The notes under the pieces were generated by a model that worked only from the letters and a program-made list of their open reading frames with translations, made no database searches and was not told the DNA's origin. This document shows positions 1-8,197 of a stretch of DNA of 64,000 nucleotides, piece by piece; position 1 is the first letter of the stretch; each line of letters starts with the position of its first letter. Position numbers and translations under genes: made by a program. Source of the DNA: JAWLBM01 sp041687675 (GTDB lineage: Bacteria; Pseudomonadota; Alphaproteobacteria; Rhizobiales; Pleomorphomonadaceae); contig JAWLBM010000015.1 of assembly GCA_041687675.1 (NCBI GenBank), positions 29,697 through 93,696 on the forward strand, read 5' to 3'.

Positions 1-561
1 CGGGTGGATCTCGAGAACCCTGTGGTAGATCTCGATCGCACGCTCGGTCTCGCCGATCTCGCCCAGGATGGCGGCGAGGCCGGAGAGCGCGCCGAAGTGG
101 CGGGGCTCCAGCGCCAGCGTCGTCTCGATGTCGGCGAGGGAGCGGCGGTAGTCGTCCGTCGCGAAGTGGATGGTGGCGCGCCGGTTGTAGGCCTCGGCGA
201 AGCTCGGGTCGAGCGCGATCGCCTGGTCGACGAGGTCGAGCGCGAGGGTGAACTCCCGCTCGTTCATCGCCCGGGCGGACCAGTCCATCAGCAGGTTGAC
301 GGTGTCGCTGTCCGAGGTCGACAGCCGGGAGAGGATCCGCCGCTCCGGCCCGCGCGCCTCCCGCGCAGTCTTCGCTTCGGCGAGGGCCGTGAAGTCCTCC
401 TCGAGCCGGCCGGTGCGGTCCTCGGGAAGCGCGGCGCGCACGGCGCGGTCGCTCGACGGCGGCTTCACCCGCTCGCCAAGCAGCGATTCGGAAGCGAGCG
501 CCGGCGCAGCCAAGGTGCCGGCGAGGACAAGGGGGAGAAGAAGGCGATGAAGACGGCGCAT
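1..561 (-). CDS. Secreted TPR-repeat protein, C-terminus cut by window edge
   Basis: Reading the minus strand from the ATG at 559-561 gives an open frame that runs off the window start (187 codons seen). The N-terminus (MRRLHRLLLPLVLAG, then an Ala-rich stretch ending ALAS) is a typical Sec signal peptide with cleavage near residue 24. From about residue 95 the protein shows degenerate 34-residue helical repeats: MNEREFTLALDLVDQAIALD, then a unit with YNRRATIHF and LADIETTLALEP, then one with ERAIEIYHRVLEIHP. This spacing is the TPR pattern, so a periplasmic protein-protein interaction role is inferred. The opposite-strand open frame over the same bases is a GC-rich shadow. No specific function can be assigned, and the stop lies outside the window. 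Confidence 0.8.
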   Translation of the reverse strand, partial: MRRLHRLLLPLVLAGTLAAPALASESLLGERVKPPSSDRAVRAALPEDRTGRLEEDFTALAEAKTAREARGPERRILSRLSTSDSDTVNLLMDWSARAMNEREFTLALDLVDQAIALDPSFAEAYNRRATIHFATDDYRRSLADIETTLALEPRHFGALSGLAAILGEIGETERAIEIYHRVLEIHP

Positions 562-660
562 GGGGGGAAGATAGTCCTCCGCCCCGGCGCCGTCGAGATC
601 CGTCCGCCCGACAATTCGCCCGAAGGCGCCCGCGGCCGCAGGCGGCTCCCGGGGATCGCC

Positions 661-786
661 TCAGCCCTGGCGGGCCTTGTAGCGCGGGTTCTTCTTGTTG
701 ATGATGAAGATGCGGCCCTTGCGGCGGACCAGGCGATTGTTCCGGTCGCGGCCGAGCAGCGAGCGCAGCGAGTTCTTGATCTTCAT
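661..786 (-). CDS. rpmJ: 50S ribosomal protein L36, zinc-free type
   Basis: A 41-residue protein, beginning MKIKNSLRSLLGRDRNNR and ending in KARQG, matches bacterial L36, the smallest large-subunit protein. It is very basic. It lacks the three Cys and one His zinc ligands of the classical L36, so it is the C-minus form that alphaproteobacteria use as their usual L36. The ATG at 784-786 is preceded on the minus strand by GGAGGG at about 8 nt spacing, so this start is preferred over the longer open frame upstream. A sigma70-like promoter lies about 150 bp upstream (938-966). The gene appears to be monocistronic. Confidence 0.95.
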   Translation of the reverse strand: MKIKNSLRSLLGRDRNNRLVRRKGRIFIINKKNPRYKARQG

Positions 787-937
787 TTCGTCAGCCCTCC
801 GGACCGTCCGCAACACCCGCCGACCATGCCCGCGCGCCCTTTGGGCAGCGCCGGCTCGCCGGCTGGTGACCGATCCGATCTTTGCATGATGGAAGTCCGG
901 GGCGGCGCCTTGCGGCCCCTCCCGGAGGTCGGCCGGG

Positions 938-966
938 ACCCTACGTAGGACGCCTGCCGCTGTCAA
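938..966 (-). promoter_or_regulatory. Sigma70-type promoter for rpmJ
   Basis: On the minus strand, a perfect -35 hexamer TTGACA (961-966) is followed after 17 bp by TAGGGT (938-943). Spacing is optimal, and the -10 matches consensus at TA and the final T. It points at rpmJ, implying a 5' untranslated region of about 140-150 nt. Confidence 0.55.
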
Positions 967-1049
967 GCGCGCCCGGCGGCCATATCGCCGGAATTCGGGC
1001 GTCGAGGCGAGCAGGAGGACCGGCCCGATCCCCGCCGGCGGGTGGACGC

Positions 1050-1081
1050 GGGCGCCGCGCGAGACAACTCGCGCGGCGCCC
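1050..1081 (-). terminator. Strong hairpin downstream of the DUF3604 gene
   Basis: A perfect 14-bp inverted repeat (1050-1063 with 1068-1081) encloses a 4-nt loop, about 40 bp past the stop of the minus-strand DUF3604 gene. No U-tract follows on either strand, so it is terminator-like or an mRNA 3'-end stabiliser rather than a canonical intrinsic terminator. Confidence 0.45.
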
Positions 1082-1123
1082 GTGGTGTCGGCTGCACCTT
1101 TCCGGCGTCGCCGCCTGTCGGCC

Positions 1124-3049
1124 TCAGCTCCCCGAGGTGAACCAGATCGGCGAGGTGTAGGCGCGGTCCTGCACCGTCGGCGGCACCCTGTCCGGCAGCG
1201 GGATGTCGAAGAAGGCGGCGTCGTGGGTGGTCCAGCGCGGCGTCGGGATCTCGAGGACGCGAACGTAGTAGAAGGCGTCCTGCGTCGGATCGAACTCGGG
1301 ATCCTTCCAGAAGGCCGAGAGGGTCGGCGAGCCGATCGCGTTGGTGTAGGTGGCGTTGGCGATGTCCACCGTCGAGCCGACCGGCTCGCGGGCGCGCCCG
1401 TCGGCGCCGATCGTCCGGCCGTCGGAGACGGCGACGTCGTAGATCCGCTCGTGCGTCTCGCCGGCCGCGTCGATCCATCCCTTGATGATCTGGACGCGGT
1501 CGAGGTTGGCGCCGTCGGGGTCGCGCAGGGCCTGGACCATGAACCGCGGCGCGCCGCCTTCGGGCGCGTCCTTGAGGTCGCCTCCCATCGGCACGCCGCT
1601 GCCGTAGCCGAGCGCGGTGAAGTCGGGGGCGGAAAGATCCTCCGCCTCGAATTCCCAGCCGCCGAACACCCGGACCCGGATCCGCGTCCCGGTGGTGCCG
1701 TAGACCTCCTTGCGGGCGACGGCGTCGAAGATCTCCTCGCGCGTGTTCTCGCGCGCCCAGACCGCCGCGAGCCCCGCCGCCGATTCCTGGGCGGTGAGGA
1801 TGCGCAGCGCCGGGTCCTCGGCGGGGACCACCTCGAAATTGTGGCGGTTCGCCGACGGCTCGGTGTGCTTCATCTTCCCGAAGTAGTTCTCCTCGCGCGA
1901 GGTGGGGATCGCCGTGTGCGAGTCGGTGGTGCCGTACATGCCGAACTTGAAGGGGTTGACGCCGAGGTCCCGGCCGAGCTCCAGCCCGACCTTCAGCGCC
2001 GAGCGGGCATATTCGTAGCGGAGCATCTCCGGCGTCTTCGGAACGTTCCCGGCCATGTTCCCGGTGTCCCAGCGCTCGAAGTCCGCGAACTCGTCGTCGG
2101 GCGAGAGCAGCGGGTGGGTCTCCTCGTCGCCCTTCATCTGGGTCATCTCGTGGATCGGTTCCCAGCGGGCGCGCTTGGCCGCGTAGTCCGCGTCCATCGG
2201 CGTTCCGTCGAACTTGTTCGGGGCGAACATCAGGCCGTTGCTGAGGTTGGCGTTGTGCGGCACCGAGATGGCGCGCCCGCCGGTGCCCTCCTCGTAGGCA
2301 GCGAGGTAGTCCCACAGGAGTTCGGGGTCCGGCGCGTTCATGAACGGCAGCGGCCGGGTCTCTCCCGTCCGCTCGGCGCCGTCGCGGAAGAGCACGATCC
2401 GGTGGAGGTTGTCGCCCTGGGGCGTGAAGGTCCACTCGAAGCCGGACAGCGTGGTGAACACGCCGGGCTGGTTGTACTGGTCGATCACCTCGACGAGGTC
2501 CTTCCAGACGTCACCATCGAGATCGAGATGCGCGATCGGGTCGATGCCCTCGACGGTGCCGATCCTGATGATCTCGGCGAAGGCCGCCATCCGGCTCTCC
2601 TGGCCCTCGCCGAACTGCCGCATGATCCGGCCGCCCCATTCGTCCGCCGCGAGCCTCGGGTCCGAAGTCCGGATCGCGGTGGAGAGGCCGATCATCTCGG
2701 CGTGCTCGGTGATCGCGAGGAAGTCGAGCGGGCGAACCAGTTGCACCCGCTGCCCGGTGTTCGAGACGATCTCCTCGCCCCGTGCCACGCGGAACGCCTC
2801 GTGCGGCGACAGCGACGTGCCGATCAGGCCGGCGTCGAAGGAGATCTCCGTGTGGAAGTGGAGGTCGCCGAAGAGCACCCGGTCCGGGTAGCCGCGCCCG
2901 GCATAGGGCGAGTAGACCGCCTCCCGCTCCAGCGCCTCCGGGGGCACCTGCGCATCGAGAGCCAGCGCCTGACCGGCGAGGCCGATCGCAACCGCGGCGA
3001 GAAGCGAGCCCTTCAAGGCTCGAAGACATGGACCCTGCGACATCGGCAA
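1124..3049 (-). CDS. Secreted DUF3604 (PHP-like) protein
   Basis: A 641-residue protein with an N-terminal signal peptide (hydrophobic stretch LLAAVAIGLAGQALA, cleavage near residue 31). It belongs to the DUF3604 family, whose fold resembles PHP metallo-phosphoesterases. Visible metal-ligand-like motifs are GDLHFHTEISFDAG (H64, H66) and LAITEHAE (E115, H116), followed by further conserved segments such as SVPHNANLSNG and YGTTDSHTA. These resemble the His/Asp clusters of PHP active sites, so a periplasmic metal-dependent hydrolase is inferred; the substrate is unknown. ATGs at codons 1 and 3 are both possible. It stands alone, with tRNA-Val and cpdR upstream on the same strand. Confidence 0.88.
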   Translation of the reverse strand: MPMSQGPCLRALKGSLLAAVAIGLAGQALALDAQVPPEALEREAVYSPYAGRGYPDRVLFGDLHFHTEISFDAGLIGTSLSPHEAFRVARGEEIVSNTGQRVQLVRPLDFLAITEHAEMIGLSTAIRTSDPRLAADEWGGRIMRQFGEGQESRMAAFAEIIRIGTVEGIDPIAHLDLDGDVWKDLVEVIDQYNQPGVFTTLSGFEWTFTPQGDNLHRIVLFRDGAERTGETRPLPFMNAPDPELLWDYLAAYEEGTGGRAISVPHNANLSNGLMFAPNKFDGTPMDADYAAKRARWEPIHEMTQMKGDEETHPLLSPDDEFADFERWDTGNMAGNVPKTPEMLRYEYARSALKVGLELGRDLGVNPFKFGMYGTTDSHTAIPTSREENYFGKMKHTEPSANRHNFEVVPAEDPALRILTAQESAAGLAAVWARENTREEIFDAVARKEVYGTTGTRIRVRVFGGWEFEAEDLSAPDFTALGYGSGVPMGGDLKDAPEGGAPRFMVQALRDPDGANLDRVQIIKGWIDAAGETHERIYDVAVSDGRTIGADGRAREPVGSTVDIANATYTNAIGSPTLSAFWKDPEFDPTQDAFYYVRVLEIPTPRWTTHDAAFFDIPLPDRVPPTVQDRAYTSPIWFTSGS

Positions 3050-3190
3050 CCCCCAGATCGGCCCCTCGGGCCGAATGCATCCACACGTTGGAGATGATGC
3101 CCCCGGACGCCGGTTCGGTTTGAGTCATTTGAGACGATTGCAGGAAGCCCGCCTTGCCGAGGCGCCAGGTCCCCGCCCTGCGTCGGCAAC

Positions 3191-3225
3191 AAAAAAACCC
3201 CGCCGTCTCGAGGACTTGCGGGGTT
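3191..3225 (-). terminator. Intrinsic terminator after tRNA-Val
   Basis: On the minus strand, AACCCCGC (3218-3225) pairs with GCGGGGTT and runs into seven T residues (3191-3197). The loop is about 14 nt. It lies directly downstream of the tRNA-Val 3' end. Confidence 0.8.
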
Positions 3226-3232
3226 CTGGGGC

Positions 3233-3307
<75 letters not shown>

Positions 3308-3420
3308 TCACCAGTCTTGCGGGGCCGCCCGGGGGCGGCGTGGGCTGGGGTATAGCGGCGATTCCGCGGCCTTGCAAGCCCGTCGTGGAGAGGGCTCCGG
3401 CCGGGGCGCCGCAGGGCCGG

Positions 3421-3780
3421 TCAGGCCGCCAGCATCTTCTCGACCTCGCGGACGAGATCCTTGAGATGGAAGGGCTTGGACAGCACCTTGGCGTCCTTCG
3501 GGGCCTGGCTGTCGGGGTTGAGCGCCACCGCGGCGAAGCCGGTGATGAACATGATCTTGAGGTCGGGGTCGAGTTCGGTCGCCCGGCGGGCGAGTTCGAT
3601 GCCGTCCATCTCGGGCATCACGATGTCGGTCAGGAGCAGGGTGAAGGGCTCCTCGCGCAGCCGCTCGTAGGCGCTGCGGCCGTTGTCGAACGACACCACG
3701 TCGTAGCCGGCGTTGGCGAGCGCCTTGGCCAGGAAGCGGCGCATGTCGTTGTCGTCTTCGGCAAGCAGGATACGGTTCAT
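3421..3780 (-). CDS. cpdR: CpdR-type cell-cycle response regulator
   Basis: A 119-residue single receiver domain. The acidic pair is in ILLAEDDND, the phosphoacceptor is D52 in LLTDIVMPEMDG, the switch Thr is T80 in KIMFITGFAAVALN and the conserved Lys is K102 in VLSKPF. The sequence strongly resembles alphaproteobacterial CpdR. In Caulobacter, unphosphorylated CpdR recruits ClpXP to the pole for degradation of CtrA and other substrates, and phosphorylation through CckA-ChpT switches it off. The ATG at 3778-3780 places MNRILLAEDD at the N-terminus, matching family length; the longer upstream frame is not needed. It is divergent from the glycosyltransferase gene at 4002 and lies upstream of tRNA-Val. 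Confidence 0.95.
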   Translation of the reverse strand: MNRILLAEDDNDMRRFLAKALANAGYDVVSFDNGRSAYERLREEPFTLLLTDIVMPEMDGIELARRATELDPDLKIMFITGFAAVALNPDSQAPKDAKVLSKPFHLKDLVREVEKMLAA

Positions 3781-4001
3781 CTCGGGTCCGGTCCGGTGGG
3801 ATGCGGCAATGCAGACTGAGGTCGCGGAGTCGCGATCGCGACGTTGTCCCATGAACGGGTCGCCGGGTAAATATGGCGTAAGCACCGGCCGGCGGCCCGG
3901 GGGGACGCGGCCGACCGGACTTTACGATTCCTGCCGGTTCCGCTATGGGAGCGGCGCCGCGCCAGCCAGAGCGGCCGCCGCCCGAGAGGCCGAGGTTCCC
4001 G

Positions 4002-4787
4002 ATGTCGCTCAACGAAGCGGACCCGACGTCCGTGGCCGCCGCGCCGGCCGGACCCGCGACGGGCGAGCCGGCCGTCAGCGTCGTCGTCCCCGCCCACGAC
4101 GAGGCGGACAATCTTCCGCTGCTGATCGACGAGATCGAAGACGCGCTCGGCGGGACGGCCCACGAGATCATCGTCGTCGACGACGGGTCCAGGGACGCCA
4201 CCCCCGCCGTGCTCGCCCGCATCGCGACGGCGAGCCCGGCCGTCCGCGTGGTCAGGCACCGCCGGGGCGCCGGCCAGAGCGCCGCGGTGCGCTCGGGGGT
4301 CCTGAGGGCGCGCGGCTCGGTGGTGGTCACCATCGACGGCGACGGCCAGAACGATCCGGCCTACATCCCCGTCCTCCTCGCCCGCCTCGAGGCGGGCGGC
4401 CCGTCCGTCGGGCTCGTCGCGGGGCAGCGGCAGAAGCGCAAGGACGGCACGATGAAGTCGCTCGCCTCCCGCTTCGCCAACGGTCTTCGCGGCGCCATCC
4501 TCCGGGACGGCACCCGCGACAGCGGCTGCGGCCTCAAGGCGCTGCGCCGCGACGTGTTCCTGCGGCTGCCCTTCTTCGACGGATGGCATCGCTTCCTGCC
4601 CGCGCTGGTGATCCGCGAGGGCTATTCCGTCGACCACATCGACGTGGTCGATCGCCCGCGCCGCCACGGCCGCTCAAAGTACGGCATCCTCGACCGCGGC
4701 CTGAAGGGAGCCCTGGACCTGTTCGGCGTCTGGTGGCTGCTCAGGCGGTCGCGCAGGGTGGAGGTCGAGAACGAACCCGATGTCTGA
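4002..4787 (+). CDS. Polyprenyl-phosphate glycosyltransferase (GT2, DPM1-like)
   Basis: A 261-residue GT-A fold transferase. Motifs are VSVVVPAHDEADNLP (donor site), IIVVDDGSRDATP, the metal-binding DGDGQND near residue 112, and a DSGCGLKALRRDVF block typical of dolichol/undecaprenyl-phosphate sugar synthases. It probably transfers a sugar from a nucleotide donor to undecaprenyl phosphate at the inner face of the membrane. No C-terminal membrane helices are present. The start at 4002 (MSLNEADP) is chosen over an in-frame ATG 57 bp upstream because the extra residues are low-complexity Pro/Arg. It overlaps the following LAB_N gene by 8 bp. RgtE of Rhizobium (galacturonate carrier synthase) is a plausible functional analogue; the sugar cannot be read from sequence. 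Confidence 0.88.
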   Translation: MSLNEADPTSVAAAPAGPATGEPAVSVVVPAHDEADNLPLLIDEIEDALGGTAHEIIVVDDGSRDATPAVLARIATASPAVRVVRHRRGAGQSAAVRSGVLRARGSVVVTIDGDGQNDPAYIPVLLARLEAGGPSVGLVAGQRQKRKDGTMKSLASRFANGLRGAILRDGTRDSGCGLKALRRDVFLRLPFFDGWHRFLPALVIREGYSVDHIDVVDRPRRHGRSKYGILDRGLKGALDLFGVWWLLRRSRRVEVENEPDV

Positions 4788-5106
4788 TCTCATCCGTCAT
4801 CTCGCGACCTGGCTGCACGACGTCTACGTCGAGCAGTTCAGTTTCTGGATCGCCCTCGGCTTCGTCGCCCAGGGCCTCTTCATGATGCGCTTCGTGGTCC
4901 AGTGGATCGCCAGCGAGCGGGCGCGCCGGTCGGTGATGCCGGTCGCCTTCTGGTTCTTCTCGCTCGCCGGCGGCGTGCTGCTGCTCGCCTACGCCATCCA
5001 CCGCCGCGACCCGGTGTTCATCGCCGGCCAGGGGCTCGGGCTGCTGGTCTATATCCGCAACCTGGCGCTGATCCGCTCGCACGCCCGGAGCCTGCGCCCC
5101 GAATAG
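4780..5106 (+). CDS. Small LAB_N (lipid A biosynthesis N-terminal-like) membrane protein
   Basis: A 108-residue integral membrane protein with about three helices and the LAB_N signature (FVAQGLFMMRFVVQWIASE, then RSVMPVAFWFFSLAGG, then GLGLLVYIRNLALI). Proteins of this family accompany carrier-lipid sugar modification of lipid A or LPS core; RgtF in Rhizobium has this fold and supports galacturonosyl transfer. Its start overlaps the stop of the GT2 gene, indicating translational coupling. A convergent GT-C transferase ends 7 bp away. Confidence 0.85.
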   Translation: MSDLIRHLATWLHDVYVEQFSFWIALGFVAQGLFMMRFVVQWIASERARRSVMPVAFWFFSLAGGVLLLAYAIHRRDPVFIAGQGLGLLVYIRNLALIRSHARSLRPE

Positions 5107-5112
5107 CCGGCC

Positions 5113-6702
5113 TCAGCCGCCGTCCCGGCGGCCGAACACGGTCCGGCAGGCGTCCGCGTCGGCACCGAGGTCGACGAAGTGGAAGGCGGTGGTCCGGGTC
5201 GGGCCGAAGGGCAGCCAGCGCCAGGGGATCCGGATCGTCTCGACCACGGCGCCCTCGGGCAGGAAGGGCGCAAGGCTTGCGGGGACCTCGGGCGCGGCCG
5301 CGATCGCCTCGCCCTCCGCCGGCGGGCCGCGGAAGAACAGCACGCAGCGCCCCTCGGGCGGGTAGAGCGCGGGCGTCCACCGGCGTTGGGTCTCCATCGC
5401 GGCCGCGCGGGCATCCGGCAGGAATGCGGAGAGGTTGCCGGACTCGAACCGGTCGGCGGCGATGAAGAAGGCATTCCCGAGGCCCTGCCGCTCGAGCGCC
5501 GGGGCGAGGTCCTCGTAGGGGTGGTAGCGCCGGTTGTCGCGCTCCAGCCAGGGCGCCGCCGCGGCGTTGAAGATCCTGATCAGGGTGACCAGCCCCACCA
5601 CCGCAAGGGCGAAGGCGCCGAAGGCCTTCATCTGCCGCGCCTCGCCGGCCCGCCGGCCCATTGCGACATGCGCCCAGAGCGGCACCGCCATCAGCACCGG
5701 GAAGAGATAGCGCTCGCTGACCGAGCGGGCGCCGATCGCCAGCACCCCGACGAGGACGAGGACGGCGGTCACCACCGCCAGGCGGGCGAGGAAGCGCTCG
5801 GCGGCCAGGTCGCGGGGCGGCCGCGCCTCCTCGCCGGGCCGGCGCCGCAGCACGACGAGGGCGAGGATCCCCCAGGGCAGCAGGAAGAGGAGATAGCTCG
5901 CCAGCAGGCGCGCCCCGCCGCCGATCCGCGCCTCGAGCCAGCCGAGGTCGCGCGCCACCACGTGGCCGTAGATGGTATCCACCGCCCCCCGGCCGAGGGC
6001 GAGATGCGCCAGCAGCATCGGCGCGAGGAGCGCCGCCGCGATCCCGGCGGAGAGCAGAAGCCGTCGGTCCAAAAGCCGCCGGCGCAGGTCGGCGTCGATC
6101 GCGAACGTCAGCAGCACCCCGGCGAGCAGGATCGCGAAGTTGAGCTTGGCGAGCATCCCCAGGGCGACCGCGAGGCCGAGCAGCACCGCCGTGGCGGTCG
6201 AGGGGCGCTCCAGCCAGCGCAGCGTCAGGGCCAGGAACACCACCGAGGCGAGCCCGACCAGGATGCTGTGCGAGATCGCGTCGTGGAAGTACCAGGCGAA
6301 CCAGTAGAAGCTCATCAGGCCGAAGGAGGCCGCGGCGCCCTGGGCGCGCGATCCGCTCGCCCGCGCGACGACGGCGTAGACGGCGAGGGCCATCAGCCCC
6401 ATCAGCGTGTAGCGGACCAGCAGGAAGCTCCGCGGCCCGGGGCCGGTCACCGCCTGCACCGCGAGTTCGAGCCACTCGTAGAGCGGCGGGTTCTTGAACT
6501 GGTAGGCGAGGGCGAAGCTGCGCACTGCAAGGTCGGCGGAGTTCGCGTCCACATGCGCGATGGTGGGCGTCAGCAGCGGCAGGAGCAGCGTGAACCAGGC
6601 GCCGTGCAGCACCCAGACGAGCAGGATCCCGGCAGGGCTGGCGAGAAAGGCAAGCGCGGGGGACAGGCGGGCCGCGCCGACCGGCTGCGCTGGATCCTGC
6701 AT
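5113..6702 (-). CDS. GT-C integral membrane glycosyltransferase (ArnT/PMT-like)
   Basis: A 529-residue polytopic protein. About ten or more hydrophobic helices fill the first 400 residues. The first periplasmic loop carries an acidic residue region (HVDANSADLAVRSFA) and FKNPPLYEWLE, matching the D/E-x-P-P-L-Y loop of ArnT/RgtD-type family 39/83 enzymes. These take a sugar from an undecaprenyl-phosphate carrier and attach it to lipid A or LPS core on the periplasmic face. The C-terminal about 130 residues are soluble and probably periplasmic. It is convergent with the GT2 and LAB_N genes and likely works with them. The acceptor and sugar are inferred only by family. Confidence 0.82.
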   Translation of the reverse strand: MQDPAQPVGAARLSPALAFLASPAGILLVWVLHGAWFTLLLPLLTPTIAHVDANSADLAVRSFALAYQFKNPPLYEWLELAVQAVTGPGPRSFLLVRYTLMGLMALAVYAVVARASGSRAQGAAASFGLMSFYWFAWYFHDAISHSILVGLASVVFLALTLRWLERPSTATAVLLGLAVALGMLAKLNFAILLAGVLLTFAIDADLRRRLLDRRLLLSAGIAAALLAPMLLAHLALGRGAVDTIYGHVVARDLGWLEARIGGGARLLASYLLFLLPWGILALVVLRRRPGEEARPPRDLAAERFLARLAVVTAVLVLVGVLAIGARSVSERYLFPVLMAVPLWAHVAMGRRAGEARQMKAFGAFALAVVGLVTLIRIFNAAAAPWLERDNRRYHPYEDLAPALERQGLGNAFFIAADRFESGNLSAFLPDARAAAMETQRRWTPALYPPEGRCVLFFRGPPAEGEAIAAAPEVPASLAPFLPEGAVVETIRIPWRWLPFGPTRTTAFHFVDLGADADACRTVFGRRDGG

Positions 6703-6915
6703 GCGGGCTGCATCCGTGACGGGGCCGGACGCGGGCTGCGCCGGCCGATTGGCGTTAGCGGACGGCGACGGGCGGCGTCAACCGGGCAACCTATCGGCAC
6801 CCGCCGGCGTTCGGCAATGGACAGCCGGCGAGGAAGTTGGCACCATCCTGCGAGACCGGCCTCGGCGCCGACCCGCAGGGAGAAGTGGCGACCGGCGGGG
6901 CATTCGGGAGTGGAA

Positions 6916-7812
6916 ATGAACGTCGTCGAGGACTTCGCCAGCCAAGCGCCGTTCGAGGTCGAGGCACCGGCCGATCAGTCCCTCCCGTTCGTCTTCAACT
7001 CCCCCCATTCCGGCTGCCGGTACCCGGCGGGCTTCCTCGCCGCCTCGAGGCTCTGCGAGCGGCGGATCCGGCTTTCCGAGGACACCCACGTCGACGCGTT
7101 GTTCGACCACGTGGTGGACCTCGGCGCGCCGCTGCTGAAGGCGCACTTCCCCCGCGCCTTCCTCGACGTCAACCGGGAGCCCTATGAGCTCGACCCGAAG
7201 ATGTTCACGGGCCGGCTGCCGTCCTACGCCAACGTCCGCTCCGTGCGCGTCGCCGGCGGGCTCGGAACCATCGCCCGGGTGGTGGCCGAATCGGAGGAGA
7301 TCTACCGGGGGCCGATCACGGTGGAGGAGGCGCTCGACCGGATCGAGGAGATCTACAAGCCCTACCACGCCATGCTGCGCCGTCTGCTGGCGCAGACCCA
7401 CGTGCGATTCGGCGCCGCCGTCCTGGTCGACTGCCACTCGATGCCCTCGAGCATCCGCGGCAACGACCCGCGCACCCGGGCGGACTTCGTGATTGGCGAC
7501 CGCTACGGCACCAGCGCCGTCCGGGCGCTCGTCGAGCACGCCGCCAGCGCGCTGACACGGCTCGGCTATTCGGTCGCCGTGAACAAGCCCTATGCCGGCG
7601 GCTTCATCACCGAGCACTACGGGCGGCCCGCACGTGGGCTGCATGCCCTTCAGCTGGAGGTCAACCGCGGGCTCTACATGGACGAGCGCAGCTTCGAGCG
7701 CACCGAGGGCTTCGCAGTTCTGCGCGAGGACATGCGGCGGTTCGCCGCCGAGCTGGTGGCCTTCCCCGCCTCCGCCCTCGCCGCGCCGGCGGACCGCATG
7801 GCGGCGGAATAG
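6916..7812 (+). CDS. N-formylglutamate amidohydrolase family protein
   Basis: A 298-residue protein of the FGase family (hydrolysis of N-formylglutamate to formate and glutamate in histidine degradation, or related N-formyl amino acids). Family motifs seen are FNSPHSGCRYP near the N-terminus, LSEDTHVDALFDHV, FLDVNREPYELDP, a central VDCHSMPS with a conserved His, and LHALQLEVNRGLYMDE near the C-terminus. No hut genes are adjacent, so a role in histidine use is not established. The start at 6916 (MNVVEDFASQ) follows GGGAGTGGAA and gives normal family length; an enormous upstream extension in the same frame is antisense to the GT-C gene. A small RNA gene on the minus strand lies just downstream. 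Confidence 0.88.
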   Translation: MNVVEDFASQAPFEVEAPADQSLPFVFNSPHSGCRYPAGFLAASRLCERRIRLSEDTHVDALFDHVVDLGAPLLKAHFPRAFLDVNREPYELDPKMFTGRLPSYANVRSVRVAGGLGTIARVVAESEEIYRGPITVEEALDRIEEIYKPYHAMLRRLLAQTHVRFGAAVLVDCHSMPSSIRGNDPRTRADFVIGDRYGTSAVRALVEHAASALTRLGYSVAVNKPYAGGFITEHYGRPARGLHALQLEVNRGLYMDERSFERTEGFAVLREDMRRFAAELVAFPASALAAPADRMAAE

Positions 7813-7862
7813 CCGGCGCGCTCCCTGCCGGTGGCGCCGCCAGGAACCAGCCGGACATCCGC

Positions 7863-7935
7863 AAAAGAAAAGGGGCCGTCGCGGTTAGCGGCGGCCCAAG
7901 TCTTAGGGAGGAAACGCCCAAGGAGGGCATATGCG
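7863..7935 (-). ncRNA. mmgR: mmgR / suhB-type (alpha-r8) trans-acting small RNA
   Basis: On the minus strand a short hairpin (GCCC-TCCTT-GGGC, 7916-7928) is followed by the single-stranded decamer TTTCCTCCCT. Next comes a GC-rich hairpin GGGCCG...CGGCCC that runs into TTTTCTTTT (7863-7871). This two-hairpin layout with the UUUCCUCCCU linker is the hallmark I recall for the alphaproteobacterial mmgR/suhB RNA family, which in Sinorhizobium limits polyhydroxybutyrate granule accumulation and is about 77 nt long. The linker is an anti-Shine-Dalgarno-like sequence suited to pairing with mRNA ribosome sites. The exact 5' end is uncertain by several bases. It is divergent from the downstream HisN/IMPase-family gene, the kind of neighbour for which Rfam named the suhB family. 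Confidence 0.8.
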
Positions 7936-8197
7936 CCACGGCAAAACCGTACCGCACCGCAACATAATTGGACCGCACCGCAGCGAAGTCAACCTCACTT
8001 TCGGCGGAGGCGGCGCCACGGACCTGAGGGCAGGTGAACGTTTGCGTGATCGTTTCGTGAGCAGGCCTCATATGCAGGCAGTCGGCTACATCCCTGTCCG
8101 TTGATTTCCTGTACGTTTCCGCGCTAAGCGGGAGGCAGCCCGGCGCGGCCGTCCGTTCGGTCCGGCGCGGCCGGCATGCGCCTGGCGCGGAGGAGCT

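Noticed and set aside
4..948. A plus-strand 314-codon open frame at the window start
   Set aside because: It is antisense to the TPR protein and rpmJ, both of which have clear family features on the minus strand.
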